Assembly (NCBI GenBank): GCA_964583615.1
Contig: CAZOWM010000038.1
Coordinates: 1-35,893, forward strand
DNA from: CAZOWM01 sp964583615
GTDB lineage: Bacteria > Spirochaetota > B62-G9 > DRHN01
Length of the DNA: 35,893 nucleotides
Direction of reading: 5' to 3'
Part shown: one piece after another, positions 26,484-34,254 of the stretch
Position numbering within the stretch: the stretch's first letter is position 1
Layout of the letters: each line of letters opens with the position of its first letter
Notes under the pieces: model-generated
Databases searched by the model: none
Told to the model about the DNA's origin: nothing
Seen by the model: only the letters and a program-made list of their open reading frames with translations
Program-made: the position numbers and the translations under genes

Positions 26484-27272
26484 ATGGACTTGAAACTCGA
26501 TGGAAAGACTGCACTTGTCACTGCTTCCTCTGGAGGTATAGGTCTGGAAATTGCTCGATACCTGGCTCGCGAAGGGACAACCGTTATTATCAACGGTCGG
26601 TCATCTGATACTGTAACACGGGCGTGTGAAAATATCTATTCTCAGTACCCTGACGCGAAGCTTTTACAATTGGTTGCAAACAACGGTTCTGCAGAAGGGT
26701 ACAAAAAGACTATCAAAGATCATTCTGAAGTTGATATTTTGGTCAACAATCTCGGAATTTATGAATCCATTGACTTCTTCGACACAACAGACGCACAATG
26801 GCAGCATCTCTTCGAGGTGAATGTTCTCAGTGGCGTTCGTTTGAGCAGGCACTATCTCAAAGGAATGCTGTCACGGAACAGTGGACGAATTGTATTTATT
26901 TCTACCGAATCCGCGATAAGTCCTGCTCCGGAAATGGCACATTACAGTGCGACCAAGCTCATGCAGCTTTCCGTTTCTCGTAGTTTGGCTGAACTGACAA
27001 AAGGAACAAACGTTACAGTAAATGCCGTTCTTCCCGGTTCAACAAAGACAGCCGGTGTTGAAAAATTCATTCAAGAAGTTTTTCCTGGAGTTGAATATGA
27101 AACTGCCGAGAAACGCTTCATGGAAGAAAACCGCCCGACATCTTTAATCGCACGCCTTATTCGCCCTGAAGAGATCGCCGCCTTTGTTGCATTCGTGTGC
27201 AGCCCTCTCGCATCGGCTATCAATGGAGCATGCCTGAGGGTTGATGGAGGGCTTATTCGAAGTGCCGTATAA
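26484..27272 (+). CDS. short-chain dehydrogenase/reductase (SDR) 2, atypical active site
   Basis: A 262-residue SDR; the ATG at 26484 follows GAGGAGA, and an in-frame GTG at 26436 has no site. The cofactor loop is TASSGGIG (13-20) rather than TGxxxGIG. NGRSS at the end of the second strand, with an Arg rather than an Asp, suggests NADP(H). NNLG replaces NNAG (88-91), and the position of the catalytic Ser, 13 residues before Y154, is Thr141. Y154 and K158 (HYSATK) are present. An insert at about 196-220 (VFPGVEYETAEKRFMEENRP) lies in the substrate lid. It is clearly an SDR, but its substrate cannot be predicted. Confidence 0.88.
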   Translation: MDLKLDGKTALVTASSGGIGLEIARYLAREGTTVIINGRSSDTVTRACENIYSQYPDAKLLQLVANNGSAEGYKKTIKDHSEVDILVNNLGIYESIDFFDTTDAQWQHLFEVNVLSGVRLSRHYLKGMLSRNSGRIVFISTESAISPAPEMAHYSATKLMQLSVSRSLAELTKGTNVTVNAVLPGSTKTAGVEKFIQEVFPGVEYETAEKRFMEENRPTSLIARLIRPEEIAAFVAFVCSPLASAINGACLRVDGGLIRSAV

Positions 27273-27308
27273 ACGGTACATAGTTATGAAAAAATAAGGA
27301 AGAGATAT

Positions 27309-28127
27309 ATGAAAATTCAAGGTAAGGCATTGGACGGTAAGGTCGCAATTGTTACAGGAGGTGCATCCGGGATAGGAGAGGCTGTTGGAAAGATATTTGT
27401 CCTGAATTCTTGCACGGTGATTTTAATTGATATAAACGGGGATCGATTGAAGAAAGTCGTCGAAGAGATAACAGAGGAAGGCGGCAACTGCAAGGGTATA
27501 GGTGCTGATGTTTCTGTCGAGCCTCAAGTCAGGAAGCTCTTTCAGGATGTGATGAAGGAATATGGGAGAGTAGATATTCTCGTAAATAGTGCAGGCCGGG
27601 ATTCTCTTTCGCCTCCCATTACCGAGGTCACCTTTGAGGAGTGGGAAAAGACAATGAATGCAAACCTAAAGGCTGTATTCTTATGCTGCAGAGAAGCCTT
27701 TACGATTATGGAAAAGCAGGGCGGAGGAAAAATAATAAACATGGGTTCAACTTCCGCAAAGTTGGCCTCTGGTCCTGGTCACAGTCCTTACAGAGCTTCA
27801 AAACACGGCATGATGGGCCTCAGCAAGAACCTGCTCAGAGAGGGGATGGATAAAAATATAAACGTTACTGTGATAAATCCATCCCATGTGAAAACCCCGA
27901 TGACAGAAATCATTGATAAGGGTTTATACGAGGAAAATATACCAGCGTATTTGGAAGGGTGGCTTGATGAAAAAGAAATACGAGAAGGAATTCATAAAAG
28001 CTGTATTGGTGTGGAAAATGTAGCTGAGATTGTTCTATTCGTTGCTACGAGGGACAGCAGTGTGACGATTCCGCAGATTTCGATATATCCAACACATAAA
28101 GTACACAGATATGGTATGGAGGTTTAG
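27309..28127 (+). CDS. short-chain dehydrogenase/reductase (SDR) 3, probably NAD-dependent
   Basis: A 272-residue SDR with TGGASGIG (16-23), D41 after the second strand (NAD preference), NSAG in place of NNAG (93-96), probable catalytic S147, and Y161/K165 in YRASKHG. The C-terminus lacks the common VDGG and ends PQISIYPTHKVHRYGMEV, a pattern of SDRs with a different C-terminal contact. GGAAGAG precedes the ATG. It begins 36 bases after SDR 2 and ends 10 bases before the kinase, so it is surely co-transcribed. The three SDRs differ too much to be recent duplicates. Confidence 0.9.
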   Translation: MKIQGKALDGKVAIVTGGASGIGEAVGKIFVLNSCTVILIDINGDRLKKVVEEITEEGGNCKGIGADVSVEPQVRKLFQDVMKEYGRVDILVNSAGRDSLSPPITEVTFEEWEKTMNANLKAVFLCCREAFTIMEKQGGGKIINMGSTSAKLASGPGHSPYRASKHGMMGLSKNLLREGMDKNINVTVINPSHVKTPMTEIIDKGLYEENIPAYLEGWLDEKEIREGIHKSCIGVENVAEIVLFVATRDSSVTIPQISIYPTHKVHRYGMEV

Positions 28128-28137
28128 GGGAGGAAAA

Positions 28138-29637
28138 ATGAATAAGAAGTATGTTATGGCCATTGATCAGGGAACCACAGGGACCCGGGTCATACTATTC
28201 AACAACGATGGTGAGATCCATTCAATGGCTTACCGTGAGATCAGGCAGTTTTATCCACACCCGGGTTGGGTCGAGCACGATCCAGATGACATTTGGAATA
28301 CGGTTCTTTCATGCGCAGAAGAAGCGTGCAAACGGGGAGGGGCTGAACCCGGGGAGATTGCAGCTATCGGTATAACAAATCAGCGGGAGAGCACCATCCT
28401 CTGGGAAAGAGACACAGGAAGACCGATTTATAATTCGATCTGCTGGCAGTGCCGAAGATCTGCAGGTATTTGCGATGACCTGAAAGCAAAGGGTTATGAG
28501 AGCTCAATAACGAAGAAAACGGGTCTTCTTATTGATGCATATTTTTCCGCTACAAAAATCATGTGGATTATGGACAACGTTGAAGGTGCCAGGAGCAAAA
28601 TCGAGGATAAGAACATTTGTATGGGGAATATCGATTCCTGGATCATATGGAACCTCAGCAAAGGAAGGTATCACGTCACCGATTTTTCCAATGCGTCGCG
28701 TACTCTGCTGCTGAACATCCATACCCTTTCCTGGGACGAAGAGATTCTTGCCTGGACCGGGATTCCCGAGCACATACTCCCTGCATTGAAACCGTCCAGC
28801 GGTGTCATGGCCGAGACCGACCCCGATGTTTTTTTCGGAGAGACTGTCCCCATAGCCGGCGTGGCGGGAGATCAACACGCAGCAACCTTTGGACAAACGT
28901 GCTTCAAACCGGGAATGACGAAAAACACGTATGGAACCGCCCTGGCACTCATGATGAACATTGGAGAACAGCCAATTCTATCCAAGCACGGGCTCACAAC
29001 CGATCTCGCCTGGAAAATTGGAGACAAGGTCGAATACACACTGGAAGGGGTCATATTCATCGGGGGAGCCGCGATCCAATGGCTGAAAGATGGTTTGGGA
29101 ATTATTAGAAACTCAGCCGAATGCAGTGAGCTTGCCGCGAAAGTACCAGATACCGGTGGTGTATACCTGGTACCTGCTTTCACGGGATTGTGTGCGCCGT
29201 ACTGGGATATGTATGCGCGAGGCACTATCATTGGCATCACCAGGGGAACGTCCAGGGAACACATAGCTCGGAGCGCTATGGAGTCCATGGCTTATCAGAC
29301 AAGGGACGTTCTGGAAGCGATGGAGGCTGATTCTGGAGAGAAAGCTCAGTCGCTGCGCGTGGATGGGGGCGCAACCAGAAGCGATTTTCTCATGCAGTTT
29401 CAGGCAGACGTACTCGGCATCGAGGTCGAACGACCGGCAGTTACAGAAATGGCTGCTCTTGGGGCATGCTATCTGGCAGGACTTGGTGTTGGTTTCTGGA
29501 AAAGCAGAGAAGAGATTGCGCAGCAGTGGAAAATCGAAAAGGTCTTCCAGCCGAGCATGAACGAAAACAGGCGCGAGGAGCTCTATTCAGACTGGAAGAG
29601 GGCTGTTGAACGTTCTTTCAAATGGGAGAAGCCGTAA
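28138..29637 (+). CDS. glpK: glycerol kinase-type polyol kinase (FGGY family)
   Basis: A 499-residue FGGY kinase closely matching GlpK along its full length: AIDQGTTGTR (8-17), GWVEHDPDDIW, NQRESTILWE with R83 and E84, YFSATK with Y135, AGVAGDQHAATFGQ with D245, and PAFTGLCAPYWD, followed by SLRVDGGATRSDFLMQFQ. R83, E84, Y135 and D245 are the glycerol-contact residues of E. coli GlpK at the same numbering. Differences: the nucleotide segment reads TYGTAL where E. coli has TYGTGC, and the loop that binds fructose-1,6-bisphosphate in E. coli (GGKGGTR) is absent, so that allosteric control is probably missing. Glycerol is the default substrate; a related polyol is possible given the importer and SDRs. 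GGGGAGG precedes the ATG at 28138. Confidence 0.88.
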   Translation: MNKKYVMAIDQGTTGTRVILFNNDGEIHSMAYREIRQFYPHPGWVEHDPDDIWNTVLSCAEEACKRGGAEPGEIAAIGITNQRESTILWERDTGRPIYNSICWQCRRSAGICDDLKAKGYESSITKKTGLLIDAYFSATKIMWIMDNVEGARSKIEDKNICMGNIDSWIIWNLSKGRYHVTDFSNASRTLLLNIHTLSWDEEILAWTGIPEHILPALKPSSGVMAETDPDVFFGETVPIAGVAGDQHAATFGQTCFKPGMTKNTYGTALALMMNIGEQPILSKHGLTTDLAWKIGDKVEYTLEGVIFIGGAAIQWLKDGLGIIRNSAECSELAAKVPDTGGVYLVPAFTGLCAPYWDMYARGTIIGITRGTSREHIARSAMESMAYQTRDVLEAMEADSGEKAQSLRVDGGATRSDFLMQFQADVLGIEVERPAVTEMAALGACYLAGLGVGFWKSREEIAQQWKIEKVFQPSMNENRREELYSDWKRAVERSFKWEKP

Positions 29638-29680
29638 ACAGGATAATTTTGAAAAGAATGTGACAGGGAGGGGAGTACTC

Positions 29681-30991
29681 ATGAGTGCTGTATCCAATTC
29701 TGAATCTTCATTTATCAATGTTGCGAAGGAAACCGGTATTGATATTGTCCATGAAGATGGCGCCATTTTTTGGGCAGGTCCCAAAGGGGGGAATATTAAA
29801 CCAGCCGGCCCTCTTTCTGGTAAAAAAGTAGGATGTATTGTCGCCAGTGAGTTCAGTGACTTCCAGGCGTATTATATAGCATCATATGTAGGTGAATTTG
29901 GTGGAACACTTGAGTTTCTCATGGTTGATCAGGTTACGTGGAAATTCACGAGACCTAATTTCAAGGCAAAAGGCGTTCAGGGGATGTGGGGCGTAAGTAT
30001 CGACCCCATACCGGTGATGGGAGGAAACAAAGCTTCCAGGAATAAAAAAATTAGGAATGCAGATCCTAAAGATTATGATGCAGTGGTTATCATTGGTGGC
30101 CATTCCGGTGATATAATGTCAACAGAGAAAATAGTGTTGGAATTTATTAAGGAAGCGTACAATAACGGTGCCGTTATTGGAGGTATTGGAGGAGGTATTA
30201 TCCCGATAATTGCTGCTGGTATTGTGAAAGACAAGGAATGCACAGGTAATGTACAGGTTTCATTCATATTGAAAAAGATTGCAAAATATAAAGACTCACC
30301 GTGTGTAATGGCCGACAGGATAATCACGGCAAGGGATACATTGGAAACACCCCTCTTTATGTATATGTTGTGCAAATATTTTAATCCCAGCCTTTCGGAC
30401 AGGCGTAAAGGTGTACTTGCGGGGAAAACAATGTTGATGATTTGTGGATGGGATTTTGAGGACTTTGAGGTTGCTGTTCCAGTCATGGAATTCATTCATA
30501 GGGGAGCAAAGGTAATAATCGGAACATTCACAGGTGCAACGCGTGCCAGGCCTCCATTGCTTGGCCTGGAAGTCATCCAGGGCAATTTTGGAATGTCTGT
30601 GCCGCTCCAGGAAATACCGGAGAATAGCTATGATATTAAAAAACTTACAGAAATTGGCATGGACGAGTTTGACGGCCTTCTGATTCCTGGTGCATTCAAT
30701 CCATGGAATATGATTGAGGCAGGGACACCTCTTGAATTTATTAAAAAAGCCGACGCGGCAGGAAAGATTCTTTCGTATATGTGCCATGGCCCTATTCCGG
30801 TGGCAGCAGCTGATCTGGTGCGAGGGAAAAAAATCACTGGATGGCTTGCCTGTAAGGATGCAGTTACATCCATGGGTGGAGAATTTAACGCAGATTGGGC
30901 GGTCTCTTTGGACGGTAACCATGTATCAGGCCGTACTACACCCGAGTTGCCGGAGTTTATTGATGCTATTACATTAGCGCTTTTGAGATGA
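29681..30991 (+). CDS. tandem DJ-1/PfpI domain protein, one domain degenerate
   Basis: A 436-residue protein with two DJ-1/PfpI domains. Domain 1 (about 47-235) keeps the fold (VGCIVASEFSDFQ; AVVIIGGHSGDIMS) but lacks the nucleophile elbow: the segment is IGGIGGGIIPIIAAG, without Cys, and the conserved Glu position is S59. Domain 2 (about 247-435) has GWDFEDFEV with E260, FDGLLIPGAFNPWNM, and the elbow SYMCHGPIP with C368 and H369. DJ-1 family proteins include amidase or protease-like PfpI, glyoxalase III and isonitrile hydratase; the reaction here is unknown. Single-domain PfpI enzymes form dimers, so this may be an internal pseudo-dimer. GGGAGGGGAG precedes the ATG, 43 bases after the kinase stop. 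Last gene of the putative polyol locus. Confidence 0.85.
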   Translation: MSAVSNSESSFINVAKETGIDIVHEDGAIFWAGPKGGNIKPAGPLSGKKVGCIVASEFSDFQAYYIASYVGEFGGTLEFLMVDQVTWKFTRPNFKAKGVQGMWGVSIDPIPVMGGNKASRNKKIRNADPKDYDAVVIIGGHSGDIMSTEKIVLEFIKEAYNNGAVIGGIGGGIIPIIAAGIVKDKECTGNVQVSFILKKIAKYKDSPCVMADRIITARDTLETPLFMYMLCKYFNPSLSDRRKGVLAGKTMLMICGWDFEDFEVAVPVMEFIHRGAKVIIGTFTGATRARPPLLGLEVIQGNFGMSVPLQEIPENSYDIKKLTEIGMDEFDGLLIPGAFNPWNMIEAGTPLEFIKKADAAGKILSYMCHGPIPVAAADLVRGKKITGWLACKDAVTSMGGEFNADWAVSLDGNHVSGRTTPELPEFIDAITLALLR

Positions 30992-31291
30992 TGGGCCGAG
31001 TATATGAATAAAGAGAAATACCAGAGAGGAAAGTATCTTTATTGGCCATAATGAGGCGCTTAGACTAAGAAGTCAAAGGCGGCACGTCTTCCCTTTACCT
31101 GAAACATTGGTTCAGCTTTTTCTTGAGAGTTTTTCGTAGATCAAGCATTGCGTATCCCCGTGGAATGCTGTACGAAGCCGAACCAACAGAAATCTTAATG
31201 TTTGTATATATCACCGCGAACATCTATCTTAACGATGTATGTGTTGGCACTATCCTCAAGGTGAGAATCTATACCGGGAGAGTATATCTTT
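30992..31291. other. intergenic region after the polyol locus
   Basis: This 300-base stretch separates the DJ-1 gene from the convergent zinc-ribbon gene. Apart from the weak hairpin at 31099-31123, I see no coding frame with a ribosome site. Confidence 0.4.
31099..31123 (+). terminator. weak Rho-independent terminator candidate
   Basis: CTGAAAC, a 3-base loop and GGTTCAG form a 7-pair stem with one mismatch, followed by CTTTTTCTT. It lies about 110 bases after the DJ-1 stop and could end that transcript; the stem is weak. Confidence 0.35.
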
Positions 31292-31516
31292 TTACCCCTT
31301 GACCATTGGATTTCCACACTTGGGACATTGTATATTGTTGCAGGGTACACCCTGTCTGTGCGGCACCTTCTCGCCGCATGAAGGACATACGCAGAAACCG
31401 CCGGGCCCTGACCCTGGTCGGGTTCCTCCCATTCGTCCCCTTCCTCCTCCACTGCCCATTCCTCTTCCTGTTCCAGGCCCGCCACCAGCCGGACCGGTTC
31501 CATCTCCTCTTGGCAT
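31292..31516 (-). CDS. small glycine-rich zinc-ribbon protein
   Basis: A 74-residue protein. The first 40 residues are Gly/Pro/Arg-rich (MPRGDGTGPAGGGPGTGRGM...), like the short MP.GD.TGP proteins of anaerobes (DUF5320-like). The rest is a zinc ribbon: C44-x2-C47 and C64-x2-C67, with extra C42 and C59. The start codon at 31516 has GGGAGG about 8 bases upstream on the minus strand. Proteins of this kind often sit near iron-molybdenum cofactor or iron-sulfur genes; none are present here. A Fur-type box lies just upstream (31553-31571), suggesting iron control. The function is unknown. Confidence 0.7.
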   Translation of the reverse strand: MPRGDGTGPAGGGPGTGRGMGSGGGRGRMGGTRPGSGPGGFCVCPSCGEKVPHRQGVPCNNIQCPKCGNPMVKG

Positions 31517-31552
31517 ATCAAAAACCTCCCTTATAATGCAGATTTATCTAAT

Positions 31553-31571
31553 GAAAATGATTATCATTACT
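31553..31571. promoter_or_regulatory. Fur-type box
   Basis: GAAAATGATTATCATTACT matches 15 of 19 positions of the classical Fur consensus GATAATGATAATCATTATC, with a perfect AATGAT-T-ATCATT core. It lies 37-55 bases upstream of the zinc-ribbon start on the minus strand and about 290 bases upstream of the GYD gene. A TATAGT on the minus strand sits beside it. Confidence 0.6.
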
Positions 31572-31665
31572 ATAAATATACACACAAATTCTCTGCTCGT
31601 AAATGGGTTTTTTGTTCATCTTCCGACATTGTACAAACTCATACCCTGTTTTCAGAAAAATCCTT

Positions 31666-31678
31666 TGAAACCGTTTCA
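31666..31678. promoter_or_regulatory. 13-base palindrome, LacI-family-like operator candidate
   Basis: TGAAACCGTTTCA is a perfect inverted repeat with one central base. It resembles LacI/GalR-family operators (for example Cra-type TGAAACGTTTCA) but is one base longer. It lies between the zinc-ribbon and GYD genes; no LacI-type regulator is in the window. Confidence 0.35.
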
Positions 31679-31780
31679 TTTATACTCTTGTAAAATTTGC
31701 CTTCTCCTGTTACAATAATGCAAGAATAAAATATTCATCTCATAGCCTTACTTCTTTCACATCCATTGTGTTCCACTCCT

Positions 31781-31797
31781 TTAAGATTTGATCTTAA
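31781..31797. promoter_or_regulatory. 17-base palindrome upstream of the GYD gene
   Basis: TTAAGATTTGATCTTAA has perfect 7-base arms around TTG. It ends 11 bases before a TTGACA box and 59 bases before the GYD start, a good position for an activator or repressor site. No T-run follows, so a terminator is unlikely. Confidence 0.45.
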
Positions 31798-31808
31798 CGG
31801 AATCAATT

Positions 31809-31836
31809 TTGACAGCCTTGTATATTAAGAAATTAT
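31809..31836 (+). promoter_or_regulatory. promoter candidate for the GYD gene
   Basis: TTGACA (31809-31814), a 16-base spacer and AATTAT (31831-31836, four of six consensus bases). It would give a short leader of about 15 bases before the ATG at 31857. Confidence 0.35.
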
Positions 31837-31856
31837 TAAACAAGGGGGAGAAAACC

Positions 31857-32141
31857 ATGTCTACATTTTTCATGCTGGGGAAGTATTCATCAGAATCAAT
31901 GAAAAAGATGAGTGCCAAACGCACAGAAGAGTCCAATGCTCTTATCAAAAAGTTTAGCGGCGAGTTAGTTTCGATGTATGCACTTCTGGGAAGGTATGAT
32001 TTAGTGCTCATCGTGAACTTTCCGGGTATAGAGGATGTAATGAAAGCCTCTGTAGCTTTAGGGAGATTGACCGGAATATCATTTACCACACATCCTGCGG
32101 TAACGGTTGAGCAATTCGACAGGATGATAGCTAACATTTAA
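31857..32141 (+). CDS. GYD domain protein
   Basis: A 94-residue protein spanning a single GYD domain, a ferredoxin-like alpha/beta fold related to stress-response dimeric barrels. The name motif appears as LLGRYDLVLIV (43-53). The opening STFFMLGKYSSE and the segment VMKASVALGRLTGISFTTHP are typical. The ATG at 31857 has AAGGGGGAG about 6 bases upstream; an in-frame start at 31788 lies inside the palindrome and has no site. No catalytic residue is known for the family and function is unknown. It is a single-gene unit, convergent with the UroD-family gene that follows. Confidence 0.85.
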   Translation: MSTFFMLGKYSSESMKKMSAKRTEESNALIKKFSGELVSMYALLGRYDLVLIVNFPGIEDVMKASVALGRLTGISFTTHPAVTVEQFDRMIANI

Positions 32142-32219
32142 TTTTCTCAGGCCGCATCCAATCGGTGATCGAAGATTCTTTTAGACTTATCGCGGGTCTC
32201 TCTCTCTCGTCTTACCCCG

Positions 32220-33371
32220 TTAATACTGGCCGTACTCCTGAAGGGCCTCCCACATGGCCATGATGTTCTCGGGGGGAACATCAGGCTGGATATTGTGTAC
32301 TGTGTTGAACACGAAACCGCCACCCGGTGCAAAATCTTCGATTCTTTTTCGCACTTCGTCCTTTACCTCACCGGCTGAAGCGTGTGGAAGAATCTTCTGA
32401 GTATCGATGCCGCCTCCCCAGAATGTGATGTCATTACCGAAATCTTTTTTCAGCTGCACCGGGTCCATATCCTTTGAGGTATACTGTACTGGATTCAGGA
32501 TGTCCACACCACTTTCGATGAGGTCGGGTATGATAAAGCGGGAAGACCCGCAGGTGTGAAAGAATATGTACAGTTCGGGCCTCTGCTTCTTGATAATCTG
32601 AAAGATCTTCGAATACCATGGTTTGAAATAGCGCTTGAACATATCATAGGAAAATACCGGACCGGTCTGCATACCGAAATCGTCTGCATAGAGTACAACC
32701 TTGATATCGTCGCCCAGGTAGGGGATCGCCCACTCCCAGAATATGATGTCCAGTTCCGCCAGTTTTGCGATCAGATAGCTGGTGAGCTCCGGCTCGGCGG
32801 CGAGATCGTAAAAGGAATCCTCGTATCCAAGCAGCCATTGAAATGTCTGGAGAAGGCCGACGGTCATTCCTACGGTTCCCAAAACCACGAGGCAGTCGGA
32901 TTCCGCAAGCGTTGCAGCCTCCTCTTTAATACCCTGAAGGCGGTTTTCGTCCTTTGGATCGGGCCATTCGAAATTTTTAACATCGTCAAGGGTGGCACCC
33001 TTGAGCGGATGGGCAACCATATCGTAGTAGAGCCCGTACGGCTTCGGCCGCCTCCATGTAATCTGCCAGACATCAGTGAACTGTTCGTATTTGTCTGTTT
33101 CCTCGAGCTTCAGCTCCCATCCAAACGGGCTCCCCGTAAGCACACCTCTGGTGTCGACCTCAAGGCGCTCGAGCACATCATCGTGAACCCTCGCGAGCCC
33201 CTGCACTCTATCAAAGAGCTCTGTCTCGCGGGGTTGTAATCCAAGATATTCTCTGAGCCTGTTGTACGCGATGTGATGAATACCGCTCACAAGTGTGCTG
33301 TTGAGATCATACGGTACTTTGTCCGGTTCCTCATGATTGAGCGTCTTTATCATTCTCTCTTTCGAGGTCAT
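32220..33371 (-). CDS. uroporphyrinogen decarboxylase (UroD)-family protein 2
   Basis: A 383-residue UroD-superfamily protein, paralogous to the gene at 100-1230: both open with SKER.....N...PDKVP/RVP and end in VHNIQPDVPPENIMAMWEA or a close variant. Visible marks are LYADDFGMQTG near 227-237, FHTCG (271-275), a DMDPVQLKKDFG segment and FWGGGIDTQ. Unlike the first copy, this one keeps the His-x-Cys pair (H272, C274) that binds zinc in MtaA-type methyltransferases. That makes methyl transfer from a corrinoid protein or a related C1 reaction plausible, but no corrinoid protein or activator gene is adjacent. The start at 33371 has AAGGAGGA upstream on the minus strand, with a promoter at 33416-33445. 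Confidence 0.82.
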   Translation of the reverse strand: MTSKERMIKTLNHEEPDKVPYDLNSTLVSGIHHIAYNRLREYLGLQPRETELFDRVQGLARVHDDVLERLEVDTRGVLTGSPFGWELKLEETDKYEQFTDVWQITWRRPKPYGLYYDMVAHPLKGATLDDVKNFEWPDPKDENRLQGIKEEAATLAESDCLVVLGTVGMTVGLLQTFQWLLGYEDSFYDLAAEPELTSYLIAKLAELDIIFWEWAIPYLGDDIKVVLYADDFGMQTGPVFSYDMFKRYFKPWYSKIFQIIKKQRPELYIFFHTCGSSRFIIPDLIESGVDILNPVQYTSKDMDPVQLKKDFGNDITFWGGGIDTQKILPHASAGEVKDEVRKRIEDFAPGGGFVFNTVHNIQPDVPPENIMAMWEALQEYGQY

Positions 33372-33415
33372 CCTTTCCTCCTTGTACGCATATGTTCGAA
33401 ATGTCTTGTCTCACT

Positions 33416-33445
33416 ATTATATCAGGAAACGAGCTGAAAAATCAA
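33416..33445 (-). promoter_or_regulatory. promoter for the second UroD-family gene
   Basis: On the minus strand TTGATT (33445-33440), an 18-base spacer and a perfect TATAAT (33421-33416) lie about 45 bases before the start codon at 33371. Confidence 0.45.
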
Positions 33446-33747
33446 TACAGGAATCCAGGAAAAGAGAAGATGGTTATTATGATTCAAATCAAGCTCAGGT
33501 GGGATTTTTGAATTTTTGAATGGTAAAGAGATGGAAAAAGGCAGTATCTTCCTATTCCCGCACTGCGATATGTTTTAGCAAAATATAATGTAAACGGTAC
33601 AGCAAAAATAATAACTACTGGTCCGGGGATTTATCATTTTTCCATTAATAAGGGTTTGGAAACAATGGCATATTGAGGCACTTTACAAGCAGTACCTTTC
33701 ACATATATATTCTGTGTACCATGGACACACGCGGGAAAAGAAGAGCA
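33446..33747. other. intergenic region, nothing recognised
   Basis: AT-rich sequence between the divergent UroD-family gene and arfB. A short TTTTTGAAT direct repeat lies near 33505-33520; no frame with a ribosome site, hairpin terminator or RNA gene is seen. Confidence 0.4.
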
Positions 33748-34167
33748 ATGCTTCACGTCGACAAACAAATAAACATCCCTATCAGCGAAATCAAGATCAG
33801 CGCCGTTCGTTCCGGGGGAGCGGGAGGTCAGAATGTCAATAAAGTCTCGACAGCAGTGCACCTGCGTTTCGACATAAAAGCTTCATCCTTACCGGATGAC
33901 TTTAAGGAGCGGCTCCTGGGATTGAAGGACAATCGCATCACCAGGGAAGGAGTGATCGTTATCAAGGCACAGCAGCACCGAAGTCAGGAACAAAATAGGA
34001 ACGAAGCGTTCCGCAGGCTCAGGAAACTTATTAAAAGTGTTACAGCCATACCCAAAAAGCACAAACTGACGAAACCAACAAGAAGCTCTCAGGAAAAACG
34101 CCTCAGGCAAAAAAAGAGACGGGGAAGATTCAAGGCCCTCAGGGGTAAGATCTCAGGGCAGGAGTGA
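33748..34167 (+). CDS. arfB: alternative ribosome-rescue factor ArfB (peptidyl-tRNA hydrolase)
   Basis: ArfB enters stalled ribosomes lacking a stop codon and hydrolyses the peptidyl-tRNA. The catalytic GGQ is at 26-28 (SGGAGGQNVNKVSTAVHLRFD), the same position as in E. coli ArfB. SLPDDFKERLL and VIVIKAQQHRSQEQNR follow. The basic tail, KPTRSSQEKRLRQKKRRGRF then KALRGK, is the part that threads into the empty mRNA channel. The start at 33748 gives 139 residues, the family length. ATGs at 33673 and 33721 would add residues with no ribosome site; the purine run GAAAAGAAGAG precedes 33748. It stands alone in the window. Confidence 0.93.
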   Translation: MLHVDKQINIPISEIKISAVRSGGAGGQNVNKVSTAVHLRFDIKASSLPDDFKERLLGLKDNRITREGVIVIKAQQHRSQEQNRNEAFRRLRKLIKSVTAIPKKHKLTKPTRSSQEKRLRQKKRRGRFKALRGKISGQE

Positions 34168-34254
34168 AGCATGACAGCCCTTGTTTCGGGTTAGAGCCAA
34201 TCGTGCATATTGTTTCTGTACACTTGAAAAATCAATGTCAATTTTAGAATAATC

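Noticed and set aside
31195..31521. A 108-residue minus-strand frame over the zinc-ribbon gene, rich in Glu.
   Set aside because: The composition is the shifted reading of the Gly/Arg-rich region; the overlapping 74-residue frame has the CxxC motifs and the properly spaced ribosome site.
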